From Pelargonium cotyledonis (Eukaryota; Streptophyta; Magnoliopsida; Geraniales; Geraniaceae): a stretch of 27,871 nucleotides of DNA. Of the stretch, positions 19,987 through 27,871 are shown piece after piece (position 1 is the stretch's first letter; every line of letters starts with the position of its first letter). The stretch is from positions 1-27,871 of the forward strand of contig JAYMTA010000494.1 in assembly GCA_036897625.1 (NCBI GenBank). The letters are read 5' to 3'. The translations under genes were made by a program, and so were the position numbers. The notes under the pieces were generated by a model. It had not been told where the DNA came from, did no database searches, and saw nothing but the letters and a program-made list of their open reading frames with translations.

Positions 19987-20478
19987 TCAGTTCCAAGAAT
20001 TATCAAAAGCCGCTGCTGTGATTGCCTGAGCAAACTCCTTGAAATTGATACACCCGTCACCGTCCAAATCCGCCTCCTTGATCATCCCCGTCAGCTCCTC
20101 CGCCGTGAGCGTGTGGCCCCGCTTCGCCATCGACTGGGCCAGCTCAGCCGCCGTAATGTACCCATCCCCGTCGCGATCGAACATTTTAAATATCCTCCAG
20201 AGCTGCTCCTCTGTGAACGGACACTTGGTCTTGGCCAAGTCCGGCTCCACCAGCGCCACAAACTCCGAGAACTCGATGAGTCCGTTGCTGTTTGCGTCGG
20301 CTTTTTGGATCAGTGACTCTAGCTGATCCGAGCTTGGCTTGAGCCTCAGCGACCGGAGCAGCGAGCTGAGCTCGAGCTGGGTCAAGCTTCCGTCCTTGTT
20401 CCGGTCAAATGTCCGGAAAATCTCCCGCAGCTCCGCAAGCTGGTCGTCCTCGAGCTTAGCCGGAGATTCGTGGCTCAT
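19987..20478 (-). CDS. CML18: Calmodulin-like protein, CML18-like (intronless)
   Basis: Calcium sensor with four EF-hands and no enzymatic domain; it would relay calcium signals by binding target proteins. The 163-aa product has canonical 12-residue loops at 25-36 (DRNKDGSLTQLE), 61-72 (DANSNGLIEFSE), 101-112 (DRDGDGYITAAE) and 137-148 (DLDGDGCINFKE), each with Asp at position 1, Gly at 6 and Glu at 12, so all four look able to bind calcium. The N-terminus KLEDDQLAELREIF and the C-terminus ITAAAFDNSWN match the CML18 type rather than calmodulin. The sequence is complete in one exon, G+C-rich compared with its surroundings, as is usual for intronless CML genes. There is no N-terminal Gly for myristoylation and no CaaX end. 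One oddity: Arg45 stands where relatives have Gly (LRSLGLKP). The membership in CML15/16/18 is firm, the exact number less so. Confidence 0.93.
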   Translation of the reverse strand: MSHESPAKLEDDQLAELREIFRTFDRNKDGSLTQLELSSLLRSLRLKPSSDQLESLIQKADANSNGLIEFSEFVALVEPDLAKTKCPFTEEQLWRIFKMFDRDGDGYITAAELAQSMAKRGHTLTAEELTGMIKEADLDGDGCINFKEFAQAITAAAFDNSWN

Positions 20479-20515
20479 GGGATTGACACTTTGTTCTCGA
20501 AATCGAGCTGGGATT

Positions 20516-20935
20516 TGGGGAAATGGATTTGATTTTACTGGTTTTTGGCTTAGATTTTTTCTTTTGGCTCAGTTTGATTTCCGATTGAACTAGAAAATTT
20601 TCAAGAACTAAAAATTAAGCTGAGTTTTTGGGAATTGATTTGATTTTACTGGTTTCTGAGGTGGGTTTTGGGAAATTTGCGGACCCAAATGAGGAATTAG
20701 GCTGAATTTTCTTCTTCAGCTCAGTATGATTCTCGATTGGACTGGAAATTTTTCAAGAAATTCTCTTGATTTGATGAGGAATGAAGAACTCTGCTCAGAA
20801 AATTGATATGAAATATGGGGAAATTGATTCAATTTTAAGATTAGCTGAGGTGGGTTTTGGGGAATTTTCAGACCCATACGATGAATTGGACTGAATTTTT
20901 ATGAAAAATGTTTCAAGAAACTTACTAGATTGTGA
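20516..20935 (-). repeat. Three related tandem units in the CML18 leader/promoter
   Basis: On the plus strand, units begin at about 20516, 20629 and 20816 with 'ggaaatggatttgatttta', 'ggaattgatttgatttta' and 'ggaaattgattcaatttta'. Units 2 and 3 share 'gctgaggtgggttttggg.aattt.c.gaccca' and 'tgaattttc'. Units 1 and 2 share 'ttttactggttt', 'agctcagt.tgatt.tcgattg.actagaaattttcaagaa'. The units differ in length (about 113 and 188 bp). They lie 40-460 bp upstream of the CML18-like start codon. Confidence 0.75.
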
Positions 20936-21883
20936 AGAGAATTGGGAATGTTGGTGGAATTTATGGTTTTTGGATCCAAATTATTCGTTCTTGAATATCT
21001 GAATTTTCGGATCTATACTCCAGAGAGCATTTCTGTTGTCTTAATTGGCGTGTAAATTTGAGAAATTTATTTGGAACATTCAAATGACACAGTCAACGGT
21101 TAATTAATTTTTGTTTTTTTTGACTATTTGATTGAATTATAAATTTTGTGTCAGGTGATATCTAACGTGAACAGATGTGTGTCCAATTTGCAGTGAGAAG
21201 GTGACACTTGGATATTGTTTTGTGAGTCCATTTGTCTCTAACACACGTGTCATCTCGTTTTAGTTATACACGTTAGATTACAAACACGCTCATTGAGCAT
21301 TTAGAGCCCAACGTCCTCACAGGTGCCTCAAATTCGAGACATCGGGATTAGAACTTGCAAATTTAGAATCCGGGTTGTTAAACCCTAGCCCTGATCCGAT
21401 CTTGAAGGGGTTTCAAATTGGATGGGTCGGATTTTGAGATTTAGGCATAAAATAAACTGAATTTTGTGGATTTACCTAACACGACCAACTTTGGTTTGGT
21501 TAAGGTCGGGTTGCCTTACAAGTTGCGGGTTTTAGATTTTACGTGTAAAATGTTTGCACATCGAATTCCAAATATATGGGTTTCGAGTATTTACGAGTTT
21601 GAGTTCAAATTTCAAATTCAGCTTGAGGGGGGAAAGGTTGCACAATTGCTTATAGAACAATAACATTATGTAGATAAATTTGGATTTCATTAAATAATAA
21701 TACACAAAACAATTTCAAATTGGTACAAATGATTTCTCTAATTGACATAAGAATTTGGGCAAAAATCAAATTGAAATTCTAATTTTATTACCAATTACAC
21801 AATGCCCTAATGGTTCTTCAATGTGAGCACAAGCAACAAATCAATTTTTGCCATTTTCTCTATTGATTCAAATTCTCCAAGGT
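20936..21883. other. Spacer between CML18-like and MIOX genes
   Basis: This holds the upstream region of the CML18-like gene and the 3' flank of MIOX. Words such as 'atccgggttgtt', 'gatgggtcgg', 'ggtcgggttgcc' and 'ttacgtgtaaaatgt' at 21375-21560 belong to the same repeat vocabulary as the MIOX intron elements, so a decayed MITE is likely there. A frame at 21466-21663 falls in that repeat and is not a gene. A palindromic ACACGTGT core is at about 21244. Confidence 0.45.
21784..21789 (-). terminator. Candidate polyadenylation signal of MIOX
   Basis: AATAAA on the minus strand (TTTATT on plus) lies about 95 bp past the MIOX stop codon, a usual distance for a plant near-upstream element. In such AT-rich DNA a chance match is possible. 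Confidence 0.35.
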
Positions 21884-24800
21884 TCACCATCTTAGCTTTG
21901 CTGGAAAATACTGCAAAAGAGAAGAAATTTTATTAAATTAAACACACAAAATTGAAAGATTTTATCAATGTTTTAAAAATCGTACTGAAAGGTCGAATTA
22001 GTTAGGTTCATTAGAACAACCAATCTGGCTGAAAGGACTCATTTTTAAAATGCTACAACTTATTTAGGGTCAAATTAAAATTTTGGACCCATTTGGACAA
22101 AAGCCAAACCAGGACCGAACTAGTTCAAACTGAATATGATCGATATGATCTTCGGTTAGGTCCGGTTTAGTCTCAAATCGAATCAAACCACAATCAATCC
22201 GGGCTTAAGATAACAGTTTTTGCGACACTGTCCGATTTTAGACGGATGCACATCCCTAATGGATCCAGATTGAATATGTTTGATCGGTCTAGTCCGATTT
22301 TCACATAAGAGATTATAATTAATCGAAAACAAAGTTATAATTACCTTTTGAATCAAGGAAAGATAGTAAGGTTTGACCTTTTCCACATCAACACTAACTT
22401 TGCTTTTGCTGTATAGGTCATATTTGCTTTCCATAGTACAAACACAAACAAAATGAATCATATGAACACAAATATAAATAAAAATCACAATATCATATAA
22501 ACTAGCAAAAAAATTAAAATAGAAAATAGAAGCCTACTTGAATATTTTGAGCCACTTCAAATTCTCCAAATCCTCCTCATTCATGAGGTGTGTGTATGCT
22601 CCGGATTTGTGTAAAGCTGCAAAATTGATGGATCAAAATCTTCCAAAAATATATGGTAAATATTTGGGTATTTTTGCAAACATGGACAAAAAAATCAACG
22701 ATAATGCGTACGATAAAAGGAGTGATATCGGATAATGAACAACGCAACAGAAGGAAGAGTTGTTCCATTTTCTTTTGCGACCTGCAACAAATGAAAAACA
22801 CCATAAAATTTTTTAAAAAAAATAGTGATTCGGTTTAATTATGACTGTTAATGTTCAAAAATCGAATAAAAAAGTTTTGTTTTATTATTGTCACTAGGCT
22901 AATCAATCAATTACAATAATGTTGCCATCTTTTTCTCTAAAAATAAGATGCTCAAACTATTGAGGTGTCAGTTGAGAACATAAAATTGATTTACTTTTCA
23001 AATCAAACTATTCACCAACTAGACTAATCAAACCAATTCTTTGGTCAAACCGGTTGAACCAAACCGAACCAATTCGATTATGAAACTTCATTGTTGGTAA
23101 GGTTTAGAAATGGTACCAAGTACATGTAGTCGTCATGTCCCCAAGAGATAGTCACATTGTTCAGTCCACATCCTTCTGAGTATATCCCATTTTTTGTGCT
23201 ATAAGCTGCATTTTTCCCATCTGAATTGTCCTTAAAATACTGCATGAAAATTGTACATTCCTCATATTTTTGTCTATGTTGATTCATAGTAGAGCTGGCC
23301 ATTTGAACCAAACTAGCGGACACTTGCCACTCAATCTGCATTTCTGCAGATTCGGATTACATTAAATTGGCCCAATCAGTTTTCGGGTTGAGTCGGGCAG
23401 ATCGACACATATTACGTGTAAAACACCCAACTCTTTTGGATCACACAAACCTGAATTGTCTGCTCTATTTCATTGTTATCGATAGAGCTGCAAAATAGGC
23501 CAATGGGACCAAGCTAAAAAAGTGCAAGTATCAAAATTATAGGGCCATAGCCCATTTCGCTAGCAAAATGGCAAGCTGGAATTAGGCCTAGGCCGCTCCA
23601 GCTCGGGCCTAAATGGGTCGGACAAAAAAATGTGCATCTATCAAGCTATTTTTGGCAGTCCAAAATTGATATCATCGGGTCAAACCAGTGATGGACTGCA
23701 GGCCATTGATCCATTTGCCAGCTCTAGTTATTGATGTGAGAGAAAGAAAAGAAAAAGTTGAAGAGAGATAAAGACCTTGTGATGAACAATTGATTCATCA
23801 AAAGAACATCCCAGAGGAAATGTGTCTCCTGAAACAACCAAAATGACCATTTTATTGGCAAAACACAAATAATGACAAAAAGAGAGTTCATTTTGAGGTC
23901 AAACTAAAATTCTCACCAACAACTGCCCATTGTGGAAGGCCTCCAAAGCTTGGGAGAAGAAGCACCTTTCCAAGATCTATAATAATATATGAAATACATG
24001 AAGTTAAAACAGATTTGGTCAATTCATTTAACATTTGTGAATTTGGGTTGCACTAAAAAATCAGACTAATTATCGGATCGGGTTTGGCAGGGAAGAAATG
24101 CCGGTCTGGTCGGACAACCCACAAACCCGATCCGACCCGCAATCTGCATGAACTCGTATTTCTGGTTTAGATCCGGCATTTTTAAATCTGAACCCGACCC
24201 GAAACCCAATCTGGAGCTCTAAGCTATTGCATAGAAGAAAGTCAAGATTTTTTCTAAAAGGTTTGTGAATATTTATGTACCATGAATAAGAGCAGTTAAG
24301 TGCAACCAGTCTTCATTGGGGTAGTCTTTCCTGATAGCTTCAGCTGTCTGAAGCAAGTGTTCAATTTGAGGCTCATCAAGGTCTGGGTCACTTTCATCCA
24401 CCACTTCATTCAGAAGCTCACAACATTCCCATATGCTCATCTCTGTCTTCTCCAATTTCCCATACTCTTCTCTCATCTTCCCCACCTGCATTTGCATTTC
24501 AGAAAACGATCAAATCAACTAAAAGCTCAAACCAATAACTATGTACTCTAGTACATTTAGAGTTGGCAAGCAGGGTTTTGGTTCAAAAGACCTAACCCAA
24601 CCGGCAAGAGATGCGTGTTTTCGAGTCGCAGGCTGGTTTGGGTTACGGGATGCATGGGTTGAGTGCGGGTTGCCCGACTCGATCCACACATTTTACCAAC
24701 CTCAATTGGGTTTATTTAATGACTCAAATCCACAAAAATGTGGCTCAGATTTCGGGTATCCCCAAGTGTAGGTCCAAAATGCCGGCTGGCTTTAAGTCCG

Positions 24801-25428
24801 TCTACTCATAGGCAAGCTGGATCGGTTCAATATGATTTTATAGATTCCTATGAAAATGTGCTTACAAATTCATATGTTTGGTTGATGTGGTTGAGTCTGT
24901 AAAACTCCTCAACAGTCTTTTGCCTTTCACTCTCTGCATCATAATCTCTGTCAAGCATTTTCAGCATTCCACATTAGTTCAATGAACCAAAAGATTATAA
25001 AAATATAAAACGCCCGCATGTTTATCGGGAAACTATTTACCGATCTGAGTCGTTATTATTGAATCGAGCCAGTTACTTTATTTTAACTTAGAACCACTCT
25101 GGTCTGATTACCAAATTTTGACCAAGCATAAAACAACATGACAGAGAAACTATGAAAGGACCTGAAAGAGTGACCAAATGAGTTGGTTTCAGAAACCACA
25201 AACCCATCACCATCTGGTATGGCTTCAGGCACCACAACTCCATCATCCAATATCAACTCATTTGTGTCCGAACGTAGCTCCTTTTGATCCTCAAATCCTA
25301 ACAAAACAAAAACCCATAATCAATCACTAACCCAAATATTTATCAAATTAACTAAATAACCAAATGGAATTAAAATTGGTAAAGACAATAGTGGTACCAA
25401 ACACAGGTTGCTCAATGAGAATAGTCAT
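21884..25428 (-). CDS. MIOX: myo-Inositol oxygenase (11 exons)
   Basis: Cytosolic non-haem di-iron enzyme that cleaves myo-inositol with O2 to D-glucuronate, feeding UDP-glucuronate for cell-wall polymers. Exons in order: 25398-25428, 25162-25297, 24866-24947, 24281-24485, 23917-23976, 23776-23828, 23117-23239, 22712-22781, 22538-22616, 22345-22426, 21884-21910; all introns GT-AG and phases agree. The product is 315 aa, the usual plant length, starting MTILIEQP and ending YFPAKLRW. All six metal ligands known from the mouse enzyme are present with the same spacing: H126, H151-D152 (LIHDLGK), H224 (SWGHDDYMY), H250 ([11 protein letters not shown]) and D283 (NKYDLYSK). [17 protein letters not shown] and [15 protein letters not shown] are family signatures. 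The acceptor before exon 10 is a weak AAAG, but it is the only AG that keeps NKYDLY in frame. Several introns are filled with MITEs. The plant paralogue number cannot be assigned. Confidence 0.94.
23290..23467. mobile_element. hAT-like MITE A in MIOX intron 6 (178 bp)
   Basis: The left end TAGAGCTGGCCATTT and inverted right end TAGAGCAGACAATTC agree at 11 of 15 positions. The 8 bases outside the left end (ATTCATAG) and right end (TTTCATTG) agree at 6 of 8, suggesting an old 8-bp target duplication. The interior has 'cgggttgagtcgggca' and 'ttacgtgtaaaa' words of the local repeat family. It ends 15 bp before the next element. Confidence 0.55.
23483..23726. mobile_element. hAT-like MITE B in MIOX intron 6 (244 bp)
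   Basis: The left end TAGAGCTG-CAAA and the inverted right end TAGAGCTGGCAAATGG match with one gap. Flanking 8-mers GTTATCGA (left) and GTTATTGA (right) agree at 7 of 8, which is the target-duplication length of hAT transposons. The interior has 'ggcctaggccgctccagctcgggcct' -like palindromic words and no coding capacity. Elements A and B together fill about 420 of the 536 bp of intron 6 (23240-23775). Confidence 0.7.
24048..24221. mobile_element. hAT-like MITE remnant in MIOX intron 4
   Basis: Rich in 'atcggatcgggttt', 'acccgatccgacccgcaat' and 'gaacccgacccgaaaccc'. The inverted right end reads TAGAGCTCCAGATTGGG. The left end and a target duplication are not identifiable. It fills more than half of the 304-bp intron (23977-24280). 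Confidence 0.45.
24558..24795. mobile_element. hAT-like MITE remnant in MIOX intron 3
   Basis: A left end TAGAGTTGGCAAGCAGGG at 24558 is followed by 'ggcaagagatgcg', 'gggttgagtgcgggttgcccg' and 'ccacacattttacc', words shared with 18265-18395 and, inverted, 9690-9832. The right boundary is uncertain. It lies within intron 24486-24865. Confidence 0.5.
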
Positions 25429-25520
25429 CTTCCACTCCAAAAGCTGGCACAAAACAAGTGAAACACACACAAAAATAGCAATGAGAAAGACCTTATGATT
25501 GGTCCTCACCACTTGGGCTC

Positions 25521-25528
25521 TTTATATA
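25521..25528 (-). promoter_or_regulatory. TATA box of MIOX
   Basis: The minus strand reads TATATAAA in 'gtagtatataaagagccc', about 95 bp upstream of the MIOX start codon at 25428. Transcription would start near 25490-25495, giving a leader of about 65 nt. Confidence 0.6.
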
Positions 25529-27122
25529 CTACACAAAAGTGTCCTCTGAGAAACAAAAATGTGCCTGAGTCCTCAACTGAAAATCTCAGAAGAGCAAAGA
25601 AGGGTATGAGTTGTACCGTTTTTAGTGTGTCTCATATCAGCTTGACTCAGCAATATGTGGATATGATCACACTTTGTATTTGGGTTAATTGCTTTGGACC
25701 TACTGACTTGGAATCTAGTCATCAACCTGCAATGTTATTGAACCATTATGTGGCAACTTGGTTGAGCTCTGATCATGCAAAGACAAGTCATTTACTGCAG
25801 TTGCAGGAGAAGGTACAAAGTCGGTATCGAAGTCGAAGATCTTCAGTATCTGCAAAATCAAAATTTACCTCTCACACTCTTACGTTAATTAGACGGTCTC
25901 TTTAGAGTTTGCAAATTTCTCAGATCCTAAACTCCAGTTGCAAACTTTAGAAATCAGGTTAGACTAAAATTAAGCAGCCACATCTCAATGTAGTTCATTT
26001 TGTTTTCTACAGTAGTCAACACGAGCCAATCGCATTTTCATTATTCTATCAGTAAAAGGACTGACCATACTCTAGTGAGCAAAACTTCTACAACTTCATG
26101 AATTAAAATTGAAACCTCGAATCCACATTTCAACCATAACCAGTAAATGATTAACCAAGATCATTTATCATCCTTAACCAAAACAGAAAATGTACTAATT
26201 GACCATCACTTATCACTCACTTTCATGCTTCAAAATCAGCATAGTCCCTACTCACTTCCAAAATGCTAACCAAACACTGCTTGTATGATCATTTTCCCTG
26301 GAAATTTTCATTTACTAGCTGACTTTCAAGTTCCAAATCTTCAAATCAGTCCAATTGTACTTCCTTACTTCAAAATCAACATAATCAATAAAAATAACTA
26401 ATACCAATAGTTATAACAATAACTATTGCACATTAGCTAATAGTAAAGAAGACGTGCACTTTATATATAGAGGTTACTCACTCCAACAAATATTCTTTTT
26501 TCCGATGTGGGACACAAATCCAAGCTTTTTATATTAGCTCTCCACTCAAAATTTCTTTGAAGTTTTCAGTGTGGACAAATTTATCACGTCATTCTCACTT
26601 CACAAATTTTTATATTTTATCATTTTTATTCTAAATTTAATTGATGATTAACTTTTTTAATCTTTTTAATTAATTGATTATTAAAATTGACATACAAATT
26701 TTAAATTTGAACATTTAGTTAGTTAGAAACTTATTGAGATGTGATATAATTTTATATATATATTAGAGCTAAAAAATGATATGTTACAATTTACAACAAC
26801 AACAAAAAACTCATTTTACCATTAGCTTTTTTTCTTATTTTTACTTAATTTTATTAGTTCAAGATACTTGTATGTAATATATGGTTATTATCTTTTGATT
26901 CGAACCTTTGTTAATTTAAGTTTTATTGTAAATTTTCTCATTTTGAAACCATAGATTATACGTTGAATTATATATATTGTCATAACGAATTTTTAGATTT
27001 TGTAAATGAGTATATAAAATCTTATATATGTAAAAATAATTTGTAATGAATTATTCAAGTAACGACCGAGATAAATCAAAACTCAAAAAATTAATAATAT
27101 TTTTTATTATAAATTGTTACTT

Positions 27123-27150
27123 CCCGTGCAACGCACAGGTAACATACTAG
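27123..27150 (+). mobile_element. Helitron-type 3' terminus
   Basis: A short hairpin CCCGTGC-AAC-GCACAGG (7-bp stem with one mismatch) is followed after 7 bases by CTAG and then T. Plant Helitrons end in a small hairpin a few bases before CTRR and insert between A and T, and the 'cgtgcaacgcac' core is frequent in such ends. The element would extend leftwards through the AT-rich stretch. I could not locate the 5' TC end, but somewhere near 26450-26500 is plausible. No Rep/helicase coding is present, so it would be non-autonomous. Confidence 0.55.
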
Positions 27151-27803
27151 TTCATAGTTAAAAAAAAATGTAAATTCAAAATGAGAGAGCAATAAGTAGT
27201 AGTTAAGGTTGGGTTCTGAAACTCTTATCTACTTCATTTATTGTTAGCTAACGTATGTGTGTTCTTCAATTATTCATTCCTTCAAATTTAATTTTTTATA
27301 TTTTCTTCTAAAATTTATCTTTAAAAAATCTGCATTTATTTGAGACAGATGGACAATTTTTTTCAGAAAGGTGATAAATAAATTGAGTTAAATAGATTAG
27401 TAGAATCCCGGACAACCTGAAACTTTGGAGTCAACCATCTAGTGGCGTTTTTGCTTGTTTTAATATTTTTACTCACAACTTTTTTAGGCTGAAAATGTTT
27501 ATGATTTTCACATTAGTATAACATGTCACATTTTCGTACCAAAACGTGCCATTTCGTGTGTGTGGATTCTAATTTGTGTAAAATGATATGTTTTGCTTGT
27601 TTAAAAGAAAAATAATTTAATCAATGAATAGGGGCTTAGTTGGCAACACAAGCTGACATTGTAGGAAGAGTGTTATCGGAGTTGATTCTCAATAAACACA
27701 TCCATGGAATGGACTGAGAGTCTTAATTGTAACTAAATCCCGAAATGGATTATATAGTGGTAGTGTACACAAAATTTGTCATTTTGGGCGAACTTCCATA
27801 TAT

Positions 27804-27805
<2 letters not shown>

Positions 27806-27869
<64 letters not shown>
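27806..27869 (+). repeat. (AG)32 microsatellite at the window edge
   Basis: About 64 bases of uninterrupted AG run to the right edge of the window, ended by GGG. It may continue or be a collapsed assembly region. Confidence 0.95.

Positions 27870-27871
<2 letters not shown>

Larger units (their letters stand above)
25530..27871. other. Gene-free region upstream of MIOX
   Basis: No gene is supported. A 136-codon frame on the plus strand (25495-25905) covers the MIOX promoter antisense, has no recognisable domain and is most likely chance. From about 26450 to 27150 the DNA is extremely AT-rich and ends in a Helitron-type terminus. The last 65 bases are a GA microsatellite. Confidence 0.6.

Noticed and set aside
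20039-20593. Plus-strand frames over the CML18-like gene
   Set aside because: They are antisense shadows of a G+C-rich four-EF-hand coding sequence whose minus-strand product is unmistakable.
25495-25905. 136-codon plus-strand frame upstream of MIOX
   Set aside because: It runs antisense across the MIOX TATA box and leader, has no recognisable domain, low-complexity Ser/Arg end and no plausible promoter; most likely chance.
27806-27869. Possible CRISPR or telomere-like array at the right edge
   Set aside because: It is a pure AG dinucleotide run with no spacers and no TTTAGGG units; a microsatellite.
1-27871. A new multi-gene system or biosynthetic cluster
   Set aside because: The five genes (heat factor, SNARE, BPA1-like, calcium sensor, inositol oxygenase) are unrelated in pathway, lie on both strands and belong to well-known plant families.

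Overview
The window is nuclear DNA from a flowering plant, most likely a eudicot. It is AT-rich, its genes are split by GT-AG introns, and all five recognisable proteins belong to plant families. I rebuilt the exon chains by hand from splice signals, reading phase and family conservation. All five close into complete open frames, and no species is claimed.

Layout from left to right. 1-1500 is gene-poor, with a possible unrecognised CDS tail at the very edge and a poly-C run. 1540-5731 (+) is a class A heat-stress transcription factor of the HSFA1 type (2 coding exons, 478 aa), with a TATA box and a leader built of three tandem repeat units. 5732-7837 is spacer with a small hAT-like MITE and a fold-back element. 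7838-12543 (-) is a vacuolar/prevacuolar Qa-SNARE of the SYP22 type (7 exons, 285 aa). 12660-15290 is spacer with a long-range direct repeat and a broken RNase H fragment of a retroelement. 15408-18969 (+) is a BPA1-like RRM protein (5 exons, 272 aa) whose tiny start exon is duplicated. 19100-19553 is a dispersed-repeat array. 19987-20478 (-) is an intronless calmodulin-like protein of the CML18 type (163 aa). 21884-25428 (-) is myo-inositol oxygenase (11 exons, 315 aa). 25530-27871 is gene-free and holds a Helitron-type 3' end and a long GA microsatellite.

The genes do not form an operon or an obvious cluster; this is ordinary mixed plant gene space. HSFA1, CML18 and MIOX are each linked to stress physiology in the literature (heat response, calcium signalling, and inositol catabolism to glucuronate for cell wall or ascorbate), but nothing here shows co-regulation. 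I found no new enzymatic or defence system.

The most unusual structural pattern is that three unrelated genes (HSFA1, BPA1-like, CML18) each carry tandem duplications in the leader or start-exon region. The second theme is a set of small non-autonomous transposons packed into introns. The clearest case is intron 6 of MIOX, which is mostly two adjacent MITEs with recognisable 8-bp target duplications.
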